From assembly GCA_032059445.1 (NCBI GenBank), contig DAMCAP010000007.1:34913-98912 (forward strand): a stretch of DNA of 64,000 nucleotides, in the 5' to 3' direction. Under the pieces are notes generated by a model that was given only the letters and a program-made list of their open reading frames with translations, had not been told where the DNA came from and did no database searches. The position numbers were made by a program, and so were the translations under genes. Below, one piece after another: positions 33,682-41,569 of the stretch; within the stretch, counting starts at the first letter, position 1; every line of letters begins with the position of its first letter. The DNA comes from DAMCAP01 sp032059445 (lineage in GTDB: Bacteria; Bacillota; Clostridia; Oscillospirales; Ruminococcaceae).

Positions 33682-35031
33682 TTATTTTAAATACTCTGTA
33701 ATTGCATCTGCAATGGTATGAGCGGCTCGTGTGATCTCATCCTTATCCTCACCCTCTACCATGACTCGGATAACAGGCTCAGTGCCCGATACCCTAATCA
33801 GCACCCTGCCTCGATCCTTCAGGGAATCTTCAATGTCATCGATTAGCTTTGAAAGCTCTCTGTTTTCCCATAGGATTGCCTTCATCTCTGGGGTGGCGGT
33901 TACATTGAGCAAAATCTGAGGATAGGTTGTCATCTCCTCCCCAAGCTCTGCAAGGCTCTTACCCGACTGAGCTACGGCATTGAGGAGCATCACCGCAGAA
34001 AGCTGACCGTCGCCTGTAGTGGAGTGATCAAAGAAAATCATATGCCCCGATTGCTCTCCACCAATACTGTAGCCGCCCTCACGCATTTCTTGAAGTACGT
34101 AGCGATCTCCTACCTTAGTAGCCTTTACCGAGATCCCTCTCTGCTCCATCAGCTTTAGAAGACCCATATTCGACATGGTAGTTACCACGATGGTATCTTT
34201 ATGAAGCCCGCCATGAGACTGTAGGTAGCTGCTGTAGATGGAAATCAGCTTATCTCCGTCCAACATCCTCCCTAGGTGATCTACTGCCAAAAACCTATCG
34301 GCATCGCCATCGAAGGCAAAGCCCATGGTGTAGCCTCCGGCCATCACCTGCTTGGCAAGGCGATCCATATGGGTGGAGCCGCAATCCTTGTTGATGTTGA
34401 TGCCGTCAGGGGTAGCGGCAATCAGATCAAACTCCAAACCAATACGGGTAAAAATCTCCTTTGCAGTCACTGCTGCACTGCCATTGGAGCAATCAATCAG
34501 CACCCGCTGTCCTTTAGGCTCTTCACTTGCCTTGGAGGCTATGTACTCAATATAATCATCGTTGCTGGTCTGAAGCTCACTGACACGGCCGATTTGATCG
34601 TGACTGTAGGACGGATAGGGTCTGGTCTTATCAAGGATAATATCCTCAATCTCCTCTTCCTGCTCATCGGTCAGCTTAAAGCCGTCACCACCAAAGATCT
34701 TGACCCCGTTATACTCATAGGAATTGTGGCTGGCTGAGAGCATCACGCCTGCATCGGCATGATATTTACAGGTTAGGTATGCTACCGCAGGAGTAGGTAC
34801 TACGCCTAAACGGATAACATTTGCCCCCACAGAGCATAGCCCTGCAATTACAGCAGCTTCCAGCATATCGGAGGACATTCTGGTGTCTTTACCAATCGTA
34901 AAAGTCGGCTGCCTGCCGAGTTTATCCGCGACTACCATGGCGGCTGCTCTGCCTATATTGGTGGCAAGCTCAATGTCAAGCTGGCGACCAGCTACACCTC
35001 TTACCCCATCAGTGCCAAATATTCTTCCCAT
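33682..35031 (-). CDS. glmM: Phosphoglucosamine mutase
   Basis: 449 residues. The active serine is Ser101 in VMLSASHNSYEYNGVKIF; metal ligands are in AFDGDADRFLAVD; the sugar loop is GGEQSGHMIFF; the phosphate loop is RVSGTEPVIRVMVEG. It turns glucosamine-6-phosphate into glucosamine-1-phosphate for cell-wall synthesis. The ATG at 35029-35031 (MGRIFGTDGVRG) with GAGGTGG upstream was preferred to an in-frame GTG nine bases earlier. Confidence 0.95.
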   Translation of the reverse strand: MGRIFGTDGVRGVAGRQLDIELATNIGRAAAMVVADKLGRQPTFTIGKDTRMSSDMLEAAVIAGLCSVGANVIRLGVVPTPAVAYLTCKYHADAGVMLSASHNSYEYNGVKIFGGDGFKLTDEQEEEIEDIILDKTRPYPSYSHDQIGRVSELQTSNDDYIEYIASKASEEPKGQRVLIDCSNGSAAVTAKEIFTRIGLEFDLIAATPDGININKDCGSTHMDRLAKQVMAGGYTMGFAFDGDADRFLAVDHLGRMLDGDKLISIYSSYLQSHGGLHKDTIVVTTMSNMGLLKLMEQRGISVKATKVGDRYVLQEMREGGYSIGGEQSGHMIFFDHSTTGDGQLSAVMLLNAVAQSGKSLAELGEEMTTYPQILLNVTATPEMKAILWENRELSKLIDDIEDSLKDRGRVLIRVSGTEPVIRVMVEGEDKDEITRAAHTIADAITEYLK

Positions 35032-35110
35032 CGTTTCCACCTCAATCTTGTATTCCTGCTCTTGATACAGCAGGGCTTATAATCTATGCTGGTGCTCTAT
35101 TTAATGTGTA

Positions 35111-36154
35111 TTATCCCAAAATAATCTGCTCATAGTCACTTGCAGGCGTCATCCCCAGATGAGCATATGCCAAGGGTGTAACACAGCGACCTCGAGGTGT
35201 CCTGGTCAAAAAGCCGATCTGCATGAGATATGGCTCATATACATCTTCAATGGTGATCGATTCCTCATTGATGGCAGCTGCCAGTGTATCAAGCCCTACT
35301 GGACCACCGCCGTAGTTTCTGATAATGGTGGTCAGCATCCTGCGGTCGATATTATCAAGCCCCAAGAAATCGATCTCCAGCCTAATCAGAGAAGCATCTG
35401 CGATCTCCTTGCTAATCACACCGTCACCCATAACCTGTGCAAAGTCTCGCACACGCTTGAGCATACGATTGGCAATACGAGGGGTGCCGCGAGAGCGCTT
35501 TGCAATCTCCAGAGCGCCGCTGTGCTCACACTCGATCTGCAAGATCTTAGCACTTCGCTCAATAATCGTACAAAGCTGGGCATCGTCATAAAGCTCAAGC
35601 CTGAGCGAAACCCCAAAACGATCCCGCAAAGGAGCCGAAAGCTGCCCCGCTCTCGTGGTAGCACCGATCAAAGTAAATTTCGGCAGATCCAAGCGGATTG
35701 AGCGTGCCGACGGACCTTTACCGATGATAATATCCAGTGCATAATCCTCTAGCGCAGGGTATAGCACCTCCTCTACGCTACGGTTTAGTCTGTGTATTTC
35801 ATCGATAAATAGTATATCGTTTTCATTAAGATTGGTCAGCAGCGCCGCCAAGTCACCAGGCTTCTCGATGGCTGGGCCGGAGGTGACACGGATGTTGACC
35901 CCCATCTCATTTGCTATTATATTAGATAGAGTAGTCTTACCAAGCCCCGGAGGGCCATAAAGAAGTGCATGGTCCAGCGGCTCACCGCGGAGCTTTGCAG
36001 CTTCGATAAAGATCGAAAGGTTTTCTTTTACCTTCGTCTGGCCGATATAATCCGTAAGGAACTGCGGCCGCAGGCTGACCTCGATACGCTCCTCGTCAGG
36101 CGTATACTCCGGAGTCACGATCCTGTTTTCAAAATCAAATTGTCCTGTAGCCAT
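35111..36154 (-). CDS. ruvB: Holliday junction helicase RuvB
   Basis: 347 residues. Walker A YGPPGLGKTTLSNIIANE, Walker B ILFIDEIHRLNR, sensor/arginine region GATTRAGQLSAPLRDRFG and the C-terminal winged helix with RTPRGR. It is the motor that moves Holliday junctions with RuvA. ATG 36154 behind AGGAGGG, 39 bp after ruvA; gene order ruvC-ruvA-ruvB. Confidence 0.97.
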   Translation of the reverse strand: MATGQFDFENRIVTPEYTPDEERIEVSLRPQFLTDYIGQTKVKENLSIFIEAAKLRGEPLDHALLYGPPGLGKTTLSNIIANEMGVNIRVTSGPAIEKPGDLAALLTNLNENDILFIDEIHRLNRSVEEVLYPALEDYALDIIIGKGPSARSIRLDLPKFTLIGATTRAGQLSAPLRDRFGVSLRLELYDDAQLCTIIERSAKILQIECEHSGALEIAKRSRGTPRIANRMLKRVRDFAQVMGDGVISKEIADASLIRLEIDFLGLDNIDRRMLTTIIRNYGGGPVGLDTLAAAINEESITIEDVYEPYLMQIGFLTRTPRGRCVTPLAYAHLGMTPASDYEQIILG

Positions 36155-36193
36155 ACGACCCTCCTGTTGCTATCATTCACATTTAAGTCCTAA

Positions 36194-36796
36194 TTATAGC
36201 GGCAGCGCCATAGTCTTGAGCGCCTTTTTAATAATCTCCTCTACCGACATGGAAGGATCACATGTGGCCAGTGCCATTGCTGCCTGAGTGGACGAATACC
36301 CGAGGGCAACCAAAGCCGCCATGGCCTCGCCCATCGCTCCGCCACTGCTGGCAGGGGCTGCTATTTGGTGGATATTTGACACCGATGCGCCAAATCCGCC
36401 CACCTTATCCTTTAGCTCCAGTACAATCCGCTGGGCGATTTTATTGCCGATACCCTGACACTTGGTAAGTGCCTTGGCATCACCCGCCGCAATGGCTATC
36501 GCCAAACGATCCGCCGTAAAATCAGACAAAATTGAAAGTGCCACCTTAGGCCCTACCCCTGAAACAGAGATTAAAAGCTTAAAGCAATCTAGCTCTTGCT
36601 TGGTATAAAAGCCATATAGGTCTAAGGCATCCTCCCGCACAGCCATGTAGGTCAGCAGCCGTACTTCGCTGCCCAGTTCAGGCAGGCAGGAGAGTGTATT
36701 GAATGATACGGCACAACCGAAGCCCACTCCGGCACACTCTATTACAGCAATACCGGGCTCACTTACCACAAGCTGCCCCTTTAACGAATAAATCAT
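36194..36796 (-). CDS. ruvA: Holliday junction branch migration protein RuvA
   Basis: 200 residues. OB fold (MIYSLKGQLVVSEPGIAVIECAGVGFG), two helix-hairpin-helix motifs (ISVSGVGPKVALSILS and LTKCQGIGNKIAQRIVLELKDK) and the C-terminal RuvB-binding domain after a Ser/Gly-rich linker. The ATG at 36796 has GGGAGGA upstream. Confidence 0.95.
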   Translation of the reverse strand: MIYSLKGQLVVSEPGIAVIECAGVGFGCAVSFNTLSCLPELGSEVRLLTYMAVREDALDLYGFYTKQELDCFKLLISVSGVGPKVALSILSDFTADRLAIAIAAGDAKALTKCQGIGNKIAQRIVLELKDKVGGFGASVSNIHQIAAPASSGGAMGEAMAALVALGYSSTQAAMALATCDPSMSVEEIIKKALKTMALPL

Positions 36797-36878
36797 TACG
36801 TCCTCCCTATCTACCAACCATAGTTATGTGATGCCCATTGTTTATTTTACACTTAAGTAGTCAAAACTGATAGCATCT

Positions 36879-37439
36879 CTATTTTGTGGCTGCATTGGCA
36901 GGCTTCCTGCCTCTGAGCTGCCGTTCTTTTTGCAGTGCCTTTTCCAGCAGCTTCACACCCCCTAGTAGCGAGCCAGAGGAATGTGCATGGCAGATCGCAA
37001 TTGCCAGCGCATCAGCCACATCGTCAGGCTTTGGCAGCTGCTCAAGGCAGAGTATCCGCTTGGTCATATCCATAACCTGTAGCTTCTGCGCTTTGCCGTA
37101 GCCCACCACTGCTTGCTTTACCTGGAGTGGGGTATACTCCGAAATCAAAACCCTGTTTTTAATCCCCACCAGCAAAATAACGCCTCTTGCCTGTGCTACC
37201 GAAATCGCTGTTTTTTGATTGGTGGTAAAAAACAACTGCTCAATTGCAAGAGAATCCGGCTGATGGGTTTTGATAATTTCATCAAGCTGATCATAGATTA
37301 AATCAAGCCTGCGAGGTAGGTCCATTTGGGCGGGTGTTGTAATTGCTCCGTAGTCAATTACCCGAAATCGCCCAGTCCTATATTCAATGATCCCCCAGCC
37401 CACAATAGCATAGCCGGGGTCTATTCCAAGTATAATCAT
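36879..37439 (-). CDS. ruvC: Crossover junction endonuclease RuvC
   Basis: 186 residues. Catalytic acids are visible: Asp7 in LGIDPGYAIVGWG, Glu in LAIEQLFF, and the pair in PDDVADALAIAICHAHS. It cuts Holliday junctions. ATG 37437-37439 with GGAGG upstream was chosen over an in-frame start 24 bp earlier. The C-terminus has a 35-residue basic extension. First of three ruv genes in one transcript. Confidence 0.95.
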   Translation of the reverse strand: MIILGIDPGYAIVGWGIIEYRTGRFRVIDYGAITTPAQMDLPRRLDLIYDQLDEIIKTHQPDSLAIEQLFFTTNQKTAISVAQARGVILLVGIKNRVLISEYTPLQVKQAVVGYGKAQKLQVMDMTKRILCLEQLPKPDDVADALAIAICHAHSSGSLLGGVKLLEKALQKERQLRGRKPANAATK

Positions 37440-37707
37440 ATGTCCTCCAGCAGCGATCAGCATCGTAAGAATTCGCTGAGTGCTTCGCTGTTAATTCACT
37501 TTTACACAATCCCATGTTGGGCATACAAGAGCAGGCGAATATAGCAATCCGTTAATTGTCACCATATAAGAGGTATAAAAGAATATAAAATGCCCTGCGG
37601 TTATTATAGCATAATAATCCCACTGTCACAACTAAATATTGTATCGCAAAAAAGGATATAAACCCACTTATATGTAAAGAAAATCTTAAATTTCTGCAAA
37701 AAAGCTA
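37440..37707. other. Intergenic stretch between ruvC and the tRNA promoter
   Basis: About 270 AT-rich bases. I see no clear LexA box (CGAAC-N4-GTTCG) for the ruv genes, and no gene. Confidence 0.5.
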
Positions 37708-37736
37708 TTGATTTTTTATTTTAAGTATTGTATAAT
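37708..37736 (+). promoter_or_regulatory. Promoter of tRNA-Val
   Basis: TTGATT (37708-37713), 17-bp spacer, consensus TATAAT (37731-37736), 24 bp before the mature tRNA. Confidence 0.75.
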
Positions 37737-37759
37737 GCAATATGTCATCAACAAGTTAT

Positions 37760-37835
37760 GGACGATTAGCTCAGCTGGTAGAGCGTTTGCTTGACGTGCA
37801 AAATGTCAGCGGTTCGATTCCGTTATCGTCCACCA
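37760..37835 (+). tRNA. tRNA-Val (anticodon GAC)
   Basis: 76 bases that fold as a cloverleaf: acceptor GGACGAT/ATCGTCC, D-stem GCTC/GAGC, anticodon stem TTTGC/GCAAA with loop TTGACGT (anticodon GAC), T-stem with TTCGATT loop, and an encoded CCA end. It reads GUC/GUU valine codons. Confidence 0.95.
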
Positions 37836-37838
37836 TAT

Positions 37839-37874
37839 ACACTGCCCTTGCAATAGTGGGGGCGGTGTTTTTTT
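37839..37874 (+). terminator. Terminator after tRNA-Val
   Basis: ACACTGCCC/GGGCGGTGT stem (one G-T pair) and a run of seven or more T. Confidence 0.8.
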
Positions 37875-38021
37875 GTACATAATCGTATTTACAGTCATAT
37901 TATAACGCTGTTACAGTTAGAATGCCTGTAAATCAGTTTTTGTTAATCGGAGTACTCGTATAGAATATTTTTGTCGACAGTTTGACGACACTTGTATTAA
38001 AAAACTCAGTCATTTAAAACA

Positions 38022-38043
38022 ATCCCCTCTAGTTGGAGGGGAT
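38022..38043 (+). terminator. Hairpin of unknown target
   Basis: ATCCCCTC-TAGTTG-GAGGGGAT, followed by ATTCTTTTA. It lies in the 400-bp gene-free stretch 37836-38234, about 190 bp past the tRNA and near no gene end; a small RNA or a lost gene could explain it. Confidence 0.5.
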
Positions 38044-38168
38044 ATTCTTTTATGATTATTTATAAAGATATGCCTACTCACCTACAACGAACTCTACCAC
38101 CACCGGCGCATATTCGCTACGTTAGTCAGTCAATACCTATCCTTACGATATGCTTCATCTTTATAGAG

Positions 38169-38208
38169 AAAGCCACTCACAAGCTTTGAAATGCTCGTAA
38201 GTGGCTTT
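38169..38208 (-). terminator. Terminator of the amino-acid ABC operon
   Basis: Minus-strand AAAGCCACTTAC/GTGAGTGGCTTT hairpin (one wobble) 27 bp past the ATPase stop codon, with a short T-tract. Confidence 0.65.
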
Positions 38209-38234
38209 ATTTAATGAAAGAGTTATGCAAAACA

Positions 38235-38969
38235 CTAATTGGTTATGAAGTTTAAAAATTGCTGGGTACGCTCCATACGTGGATTGTCTATTACTTCACT
38301 CGGGCTTCCCTGCTCCAAAATGATGCCTTGATCCATAAAGCATACATGGTCAGATACATTCCGTGCAAATTTGATTTCATGGGTAACAATCAACATCGTC
38401 ATATGCTCTAAAGCTAGCTTCTTGATGATCTCCAATACCTCATTGACCAGCTCCGGGTCAAGAGCCGATGTAGGCTCATCAAAGAGCAGGATCTTTGGAT
38501 TCATTGCTATAGCTCGGCCGATAGCTACCCGCTGCTGTTGACCACCAGAGAGCGTGCTAGGGTAATTATAACGCTTATCGATCAATCCTACCTGCTCCAA
38601 GACTGCAAGCCCAAGTTCTTCGGCTTGCTTTTTTGGCATCTTTTTTACTGTAATGAGGCCTTCTGTGATGTTTTGCAGAGCAGTTTTGTTTTTAAATAGA
38701 TTAAAGTTCTGGAATACCATTGCAGACTTCTTACGCAGCTCTGTCATTTGTGCCTTAGTTGCGGTTTCCATATCAATGCTTGCATCATCAATGGTTATGA
38801 TGCCTTTATCTGCGATCTCAAGGCAATTAAGGCAACGTAGCAGGGTAGATTTGCCTGTACCCGAGGACCCAATAATCGATACCACACTGCCTTTTTCTAT
38901 GCTTAAGCTCACATCATTTAAAACCTTAAGGTCGCCAAAGCTCTTATAAATATGCTCAAGTTTTATCAT
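38235..38969 (-). CDS. Polar amino-acid ABC transporter ATP-binding protein
   Basis: 244 residues, the normal GlnQ/HisP length. Walker A GSSGTGKSTLLRCLN, signature LSGGQQQRVAIGRAIA, Walker B ILLFDEPTSALDPELV. The ATG at 38967-38969 overlaps the permease stop codon by 4 bp (ATGA). Third gene of the operon; drives uptake of a polar amino acid such as cystine, glutamine or arginine. Confidence 0.93.
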   Translation of the reverse strand: MIKLEHIYKSFGDLKVLNDVSLSIEKGSVVSIIGSSGTGKSTLLRCLNCLEIADKGIITIDDASIDMETATKAQMTELRKKSAMVFQNFNLFKNKTALQNITEGLITVKKMPKKQAEELGLAVLEQVGLIDKRYNYPSTLSGGQQQRVAIGRAIAMNPKILLFDEPTSALDPELVNEVLEIIKKLALEHMTMLIVTHEIKFARNVSDHVCFMDQGIILEQGSPSEVIDNPRMERTQQFLNFITN

Positions 38970-39646
38970 TTGACAGCACCTACCATATTGTTAAATCTCT
39001 TCTCCACCACTTTTAGCAGGAGTGTAAGCAGGTATGTCATAAGCCAATAAATCAGCAAAACATCGACAAAAGCTTCAAGATAGCGGTAGCTTGATGCTGC
39101 TTCTAGTTGGGCGGTAGCCATCATTTCTTTGACACCGATGGAAAACGCCAAAGCAGTGTCCTTAAACACATTAATAAAGCTGCTGGTCAGTGTAGGCAAA
39201 GCCACTCTATAGGCCTGAGGGAGTATGATCCTTTTCATAGCTTGCCAGGAGCTCATACCGATGGAAAATGCAGCTTCTTTCTGCCCGCGGTCAATAGAAG
39301 ATATCGCACCACGTAGGGACTCAGCCATGTAAGCAGCAGAGTTTAAGCTAAGGACGATCAGCGCTGCACCATAGGAAGATACCTTCATCATAACGCTGGG
39401 CAATAAAGGCAAGATACCAAAATACACACAAAAAAGCTGTGCAATTAGTGGCGTTCCACGGAAAAAGGCTATGTAACCCTTAAAAAACTGATAAAGCACC
39501 GGTACCTTTGCATCAATGATGATCGCGATAAAAAACGATATGATCAGCCCCAGACATACGCTTAAAAATGCAAGACCAATGGTTACTGGAAGATATTTGA
39601 GCATGATGGGGATGAGATTAAGCGAAAATGCGAGATTAAACTTCAT
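38966..39646 (-). CDS. Polar amino-acid ABC transporter permease
   Basis: 226 residues, five membrane helices, with the HisM/GlnP-type signatures FFRGTPLIAQLF (about residue 62) and GQKEAAFSIGMSSWQAMKRIILPQAYRVALP (about residues 118-147, the EAA loop that docks the ATPase). It starts 5 bp after the binding-protein gene. Confidence 0.93.
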   Translation of the reverse strand: MKFNLAFSLNLIPIMLKYLPVTIGLAFLSVCLGLIISFFIAIIIDAKVPVLYQFFKGYIAFFRGTPLIAQLFCVYFGILPLLPSVMMKVSSYGAALIVLSLNSAAYMAESLRGAISSIDRGQKEAAFSIGMSSWQAMKRIILPQAYRVALPTLTSSFINVFKDTALAFSIGVKEMMATAQLEAASSYRYLEAFVDVLLIYWLMTYLLTLLLKVVEKRFNNMVGAVK

Positions 39647-39651
39647 TGATT

Positions 39652-40471
39652 TTACTTGCCTGCTGGGGCTTTGGTGGTGTCAAGTGCAAACCACTTCTCA
39701 GAGATTGTGGCTAATGTTCCGTCCTCTCTCATGGCCTTAAGGGCATCCGTTACTTCCTTTGCGAGGGTTTCGCCCTGCTGTGTCTTTGCAAAAGGATACG
39801 CATTTACTTCAAAAGTTAATTTCTGATTTAGACCTTTAAGCGGAAGGTTGTTATTTTTGATTGTGGTTAGGGTCTTAATTTCGCCCTGCCATAGAGCATC
39901 AATGCGTCCCAACTCTACTTCTTTTTCCATAGGTGCGCCGTCAAATGTAACGATCTCAAGNNNNNNNNNNNNNNNNNNNNNNNNNNTACGAAGTGTAGCT
40001 TCTCCGTTGCCACCAAGCCAGCAGCCCACCTTCTTTCCCTTTAGGTCATCCAATGTTGCAATTGGGCTGTCATTCTTTACAAAGAAATCATAGAAGCTAT
40101 AAGCATATGGCTCTGAAAAAACATATTTCTCTAATCTTGCAGGTGTAATTGACATCTGATGTGCAACTGTATCAATTTCATTATTATCAAGCATGCCAAC
40201 CAATCCGCTAAATGCAGAGAGTTTGAATTCTAATTCGTAGTTGTTTCTCTTTGCGATTTCTTCCCAGACTTCCACCTCAAATCCCTTTAGTTTATCATTT
40301 TCCTGATGTGCCCAAGGGTAGTAAGATGCTGATGTGCCGACNNNNNNNNNNTGCTGCGGGAGCAGCGTCAGAAGCTTGAGGTGCAGCAGAAGACGCTGCA
40401 GGCTTTGCACCACATCCGACAACAATTGCCAATAACATCGATAAAGATAGTGCTACCAGTGACTTTTTCAT
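39652..40471 (-). CDS. Polar amino-acid ABC transporter substrate-binding lipoprotein (interrupted by two assembly gaps)
   Basis: The start is the ATG at 40469-40471 (MKKSLVALSLSMLLAIVVGCG) behind GAGGAGA, with lipobox Cys20 and a Ser/Ala-rich linker. After the N run at 40342-40351 the frame changes by one base and continues as VGTSASYYPWAHQENDKLKGFEVEVWEEIAKR. Both parts belong to the same family 3 binding protein (MSITPARLEKYVFSEPYAYS follows), so the change is an effect of a gap whose true length is not 10, not a biological frameshift. A second run of 26 N lies at 39961-39986 within the ligand domain. Cystine or another polar amino acid is possible; the ligand cannot be read. Confidence 0.82.
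39961..39986. other. Assembly gap (26 N)
   Basis: Run of 26 N within the binding-protein gene; frames agree on both sides. Confidence 0.95.
40342..40351. other. Assembly gap (10 N) that shifts the frame
   Basis: Run of ten N in the Ala/Ser-rich lipoprotein linker. The flanking frames fit only if the true length is a multiple of three. Confidence 0.95.
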
Positions 40472-40516
40472 AACTTTCTCCTCTGTTTTGTACAAAATGT
40501 AAATGCTTTCTTAGTA

Positions 40517-40545
40517 AATATAACATGGTAAAATTTAAATGTAAA
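40517..40545 (-). promoter_or_regulatory. Promoter of the amino-acid ABC operon
   Basis: Minus-strand TTTACA (40540-40545), 17-bp spacer, TATATT (40517-40522), 46 bp before the start codon. Confidence 0.6.
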
Positions 40546-40574
40546 ATTGAAAAAACGAATGAAGCAGACCCTAT

Positions 40575-40591
40575 TATAGATTCAATCTATA
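40575..40591. promoter_or_regulatory. Palindromic operator upstream of the amino-acid ABC promoter
   Basis: Perfect palindrome TATAGATT-C-AATCTATA, about 30 bp upstream of the -35 box. It contains a T-N11-A pattern, the general LysR-type box, so an activator of the CysB/YtlI kind is a guess. No regulator gene is next to it. Confidence 0.55.
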
Positions 40592-40723
40592 TACATTACA
40601 TTTACTGGAGATACCTTATCATCCTAGCAAAGCAAGATTAAAAATTACGCGGCTTTACAGAGGCCTGTAGTAAAAGGCAAGGGATAAAATGATGCTACTC
40701 ACACCAATCCAAATGCCATCAAA

Positions 40724-40747
40724 AAAAGAACGGTAAGCCGTTCTTTT
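40724..40747 (-). terminator. Terminator after the lipoprotein gene
   Basis: AAAAGAACGG-loop-CCGTTCTTTT hairpin (arms 10 bp) just past the stop codon of the minus-strand lipoprotein gene. Confidence 0.8.
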
Positions 40748-40756
40748 CCTATCCTT

Positions 40757-41359
40757 TTATAGAGGGAGTATAGTTAACGTTTCAATGTTATCTTTACCGG
40801 TAAAAGTATAATTAGCCCGTTTCGTTGTATGTGTACTCACACCATCGGGATAACCATACAGCTCTAGATCTTCAATAAGCTGTGTTGTTTCGTCTCCCTC
40901 AAGGGCAAATAAGACCCCAGTCATAACATCAATATACGTATCTAAAGTAGCCTCATCTTTATTTTCATATAACACATTGACATCTTCGTGGAAGAATATC
41001 TTAACCACTCTCTTTGTGGTATGATCCATAAAAAAGTGTACCGATGCTCCCTCACCAATTATATAGCTTGTATGTAATTGTAGTGTGCCGTCGCTTAGAG
41101 TTATTTCCTCTGTTTTTGATTCATGTGATGAGATCGTTTTGTATTTTATACCCTCCAAGATCTGATCTATAGATTTTACAAAGGTCTCCCCTGTAAAAAG
41201 AAAAGCCTTGATCTCCGAAGCATCTGCTGCGCTTGATCTTGTAGTGTTTCTTCCACGATCGCTATCCGAGTTGTCATCTTTATTGGGGGCAAATAAAGGT
41301 ATACTTCCGCAACCGACTAATAGACTGAATGCCAAAATTAGACCTATCCATCTTTTCAT
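40757..41359 (-). CDS. Hypothetical lipoprotein
   Basis: 200 residues from ATG 41359 (MKRWIGLILAFSLLVGCG), behind GAGGTG. The lipobox ends at Cys18, and a charged, Ser/Asp/Arg-rich linker (NKDDNSDSDRGRNTTRSS) follows. The rest is an acidic alpha/beta domain that I do not recognise (LSDGTLQLHTSYIIGEGASVHFF). It stands alone between the ABC operon and hcp, on the opposite strand to hcp. Confidence 0.7.
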   Translation of the reverse strand: MKRWIGLILAFSLLVGCGSIPLFAPNKDDNSDSDRGRNTTRSSAADASEIKAFLFTGETFVKSIDQILEGIKYKTISSHESKTEEITLSDGTLQLHTSYIIGEGASVHFFMDHTTKRVVKIFFHEDVNVLYENKDEATLDTYIDVMTGVLFALEGDETTQLIEDLELYGYPDGVSTHTTKRANYTFTGKDNIETLTILPL

Positions 41360-41523
41360 ATACACACCTCATTTCCACTACCATGTTACCAAATTTTGCG
41401 AAATGAGTCAACCAATACTAATATATCAATATGTATTAAGTACAATCGTCTTTTCATCACTTATGACCATCAACACACGTAATGGTTTTAATAAAATCAG
41501 TGCTTCACGTGATAAAAAGTGGA

Positions 41524-41529
41524 TATAAT
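41524..41529 (+). promoter_or_regulatory. -10 box before hcp
   Basis: Consensus TATAAT, 40 bp before the start codon, without a clear -35 box. A short CACGTG sits 12 bp upstream. No certain binding site for a nitric-oxide regulator was seen. Confidence 0.4.
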
Positions 41530-41569
41530 TGGGCATGCTACCTCTGTACTTTATTTTTAGGAGGTTTCT

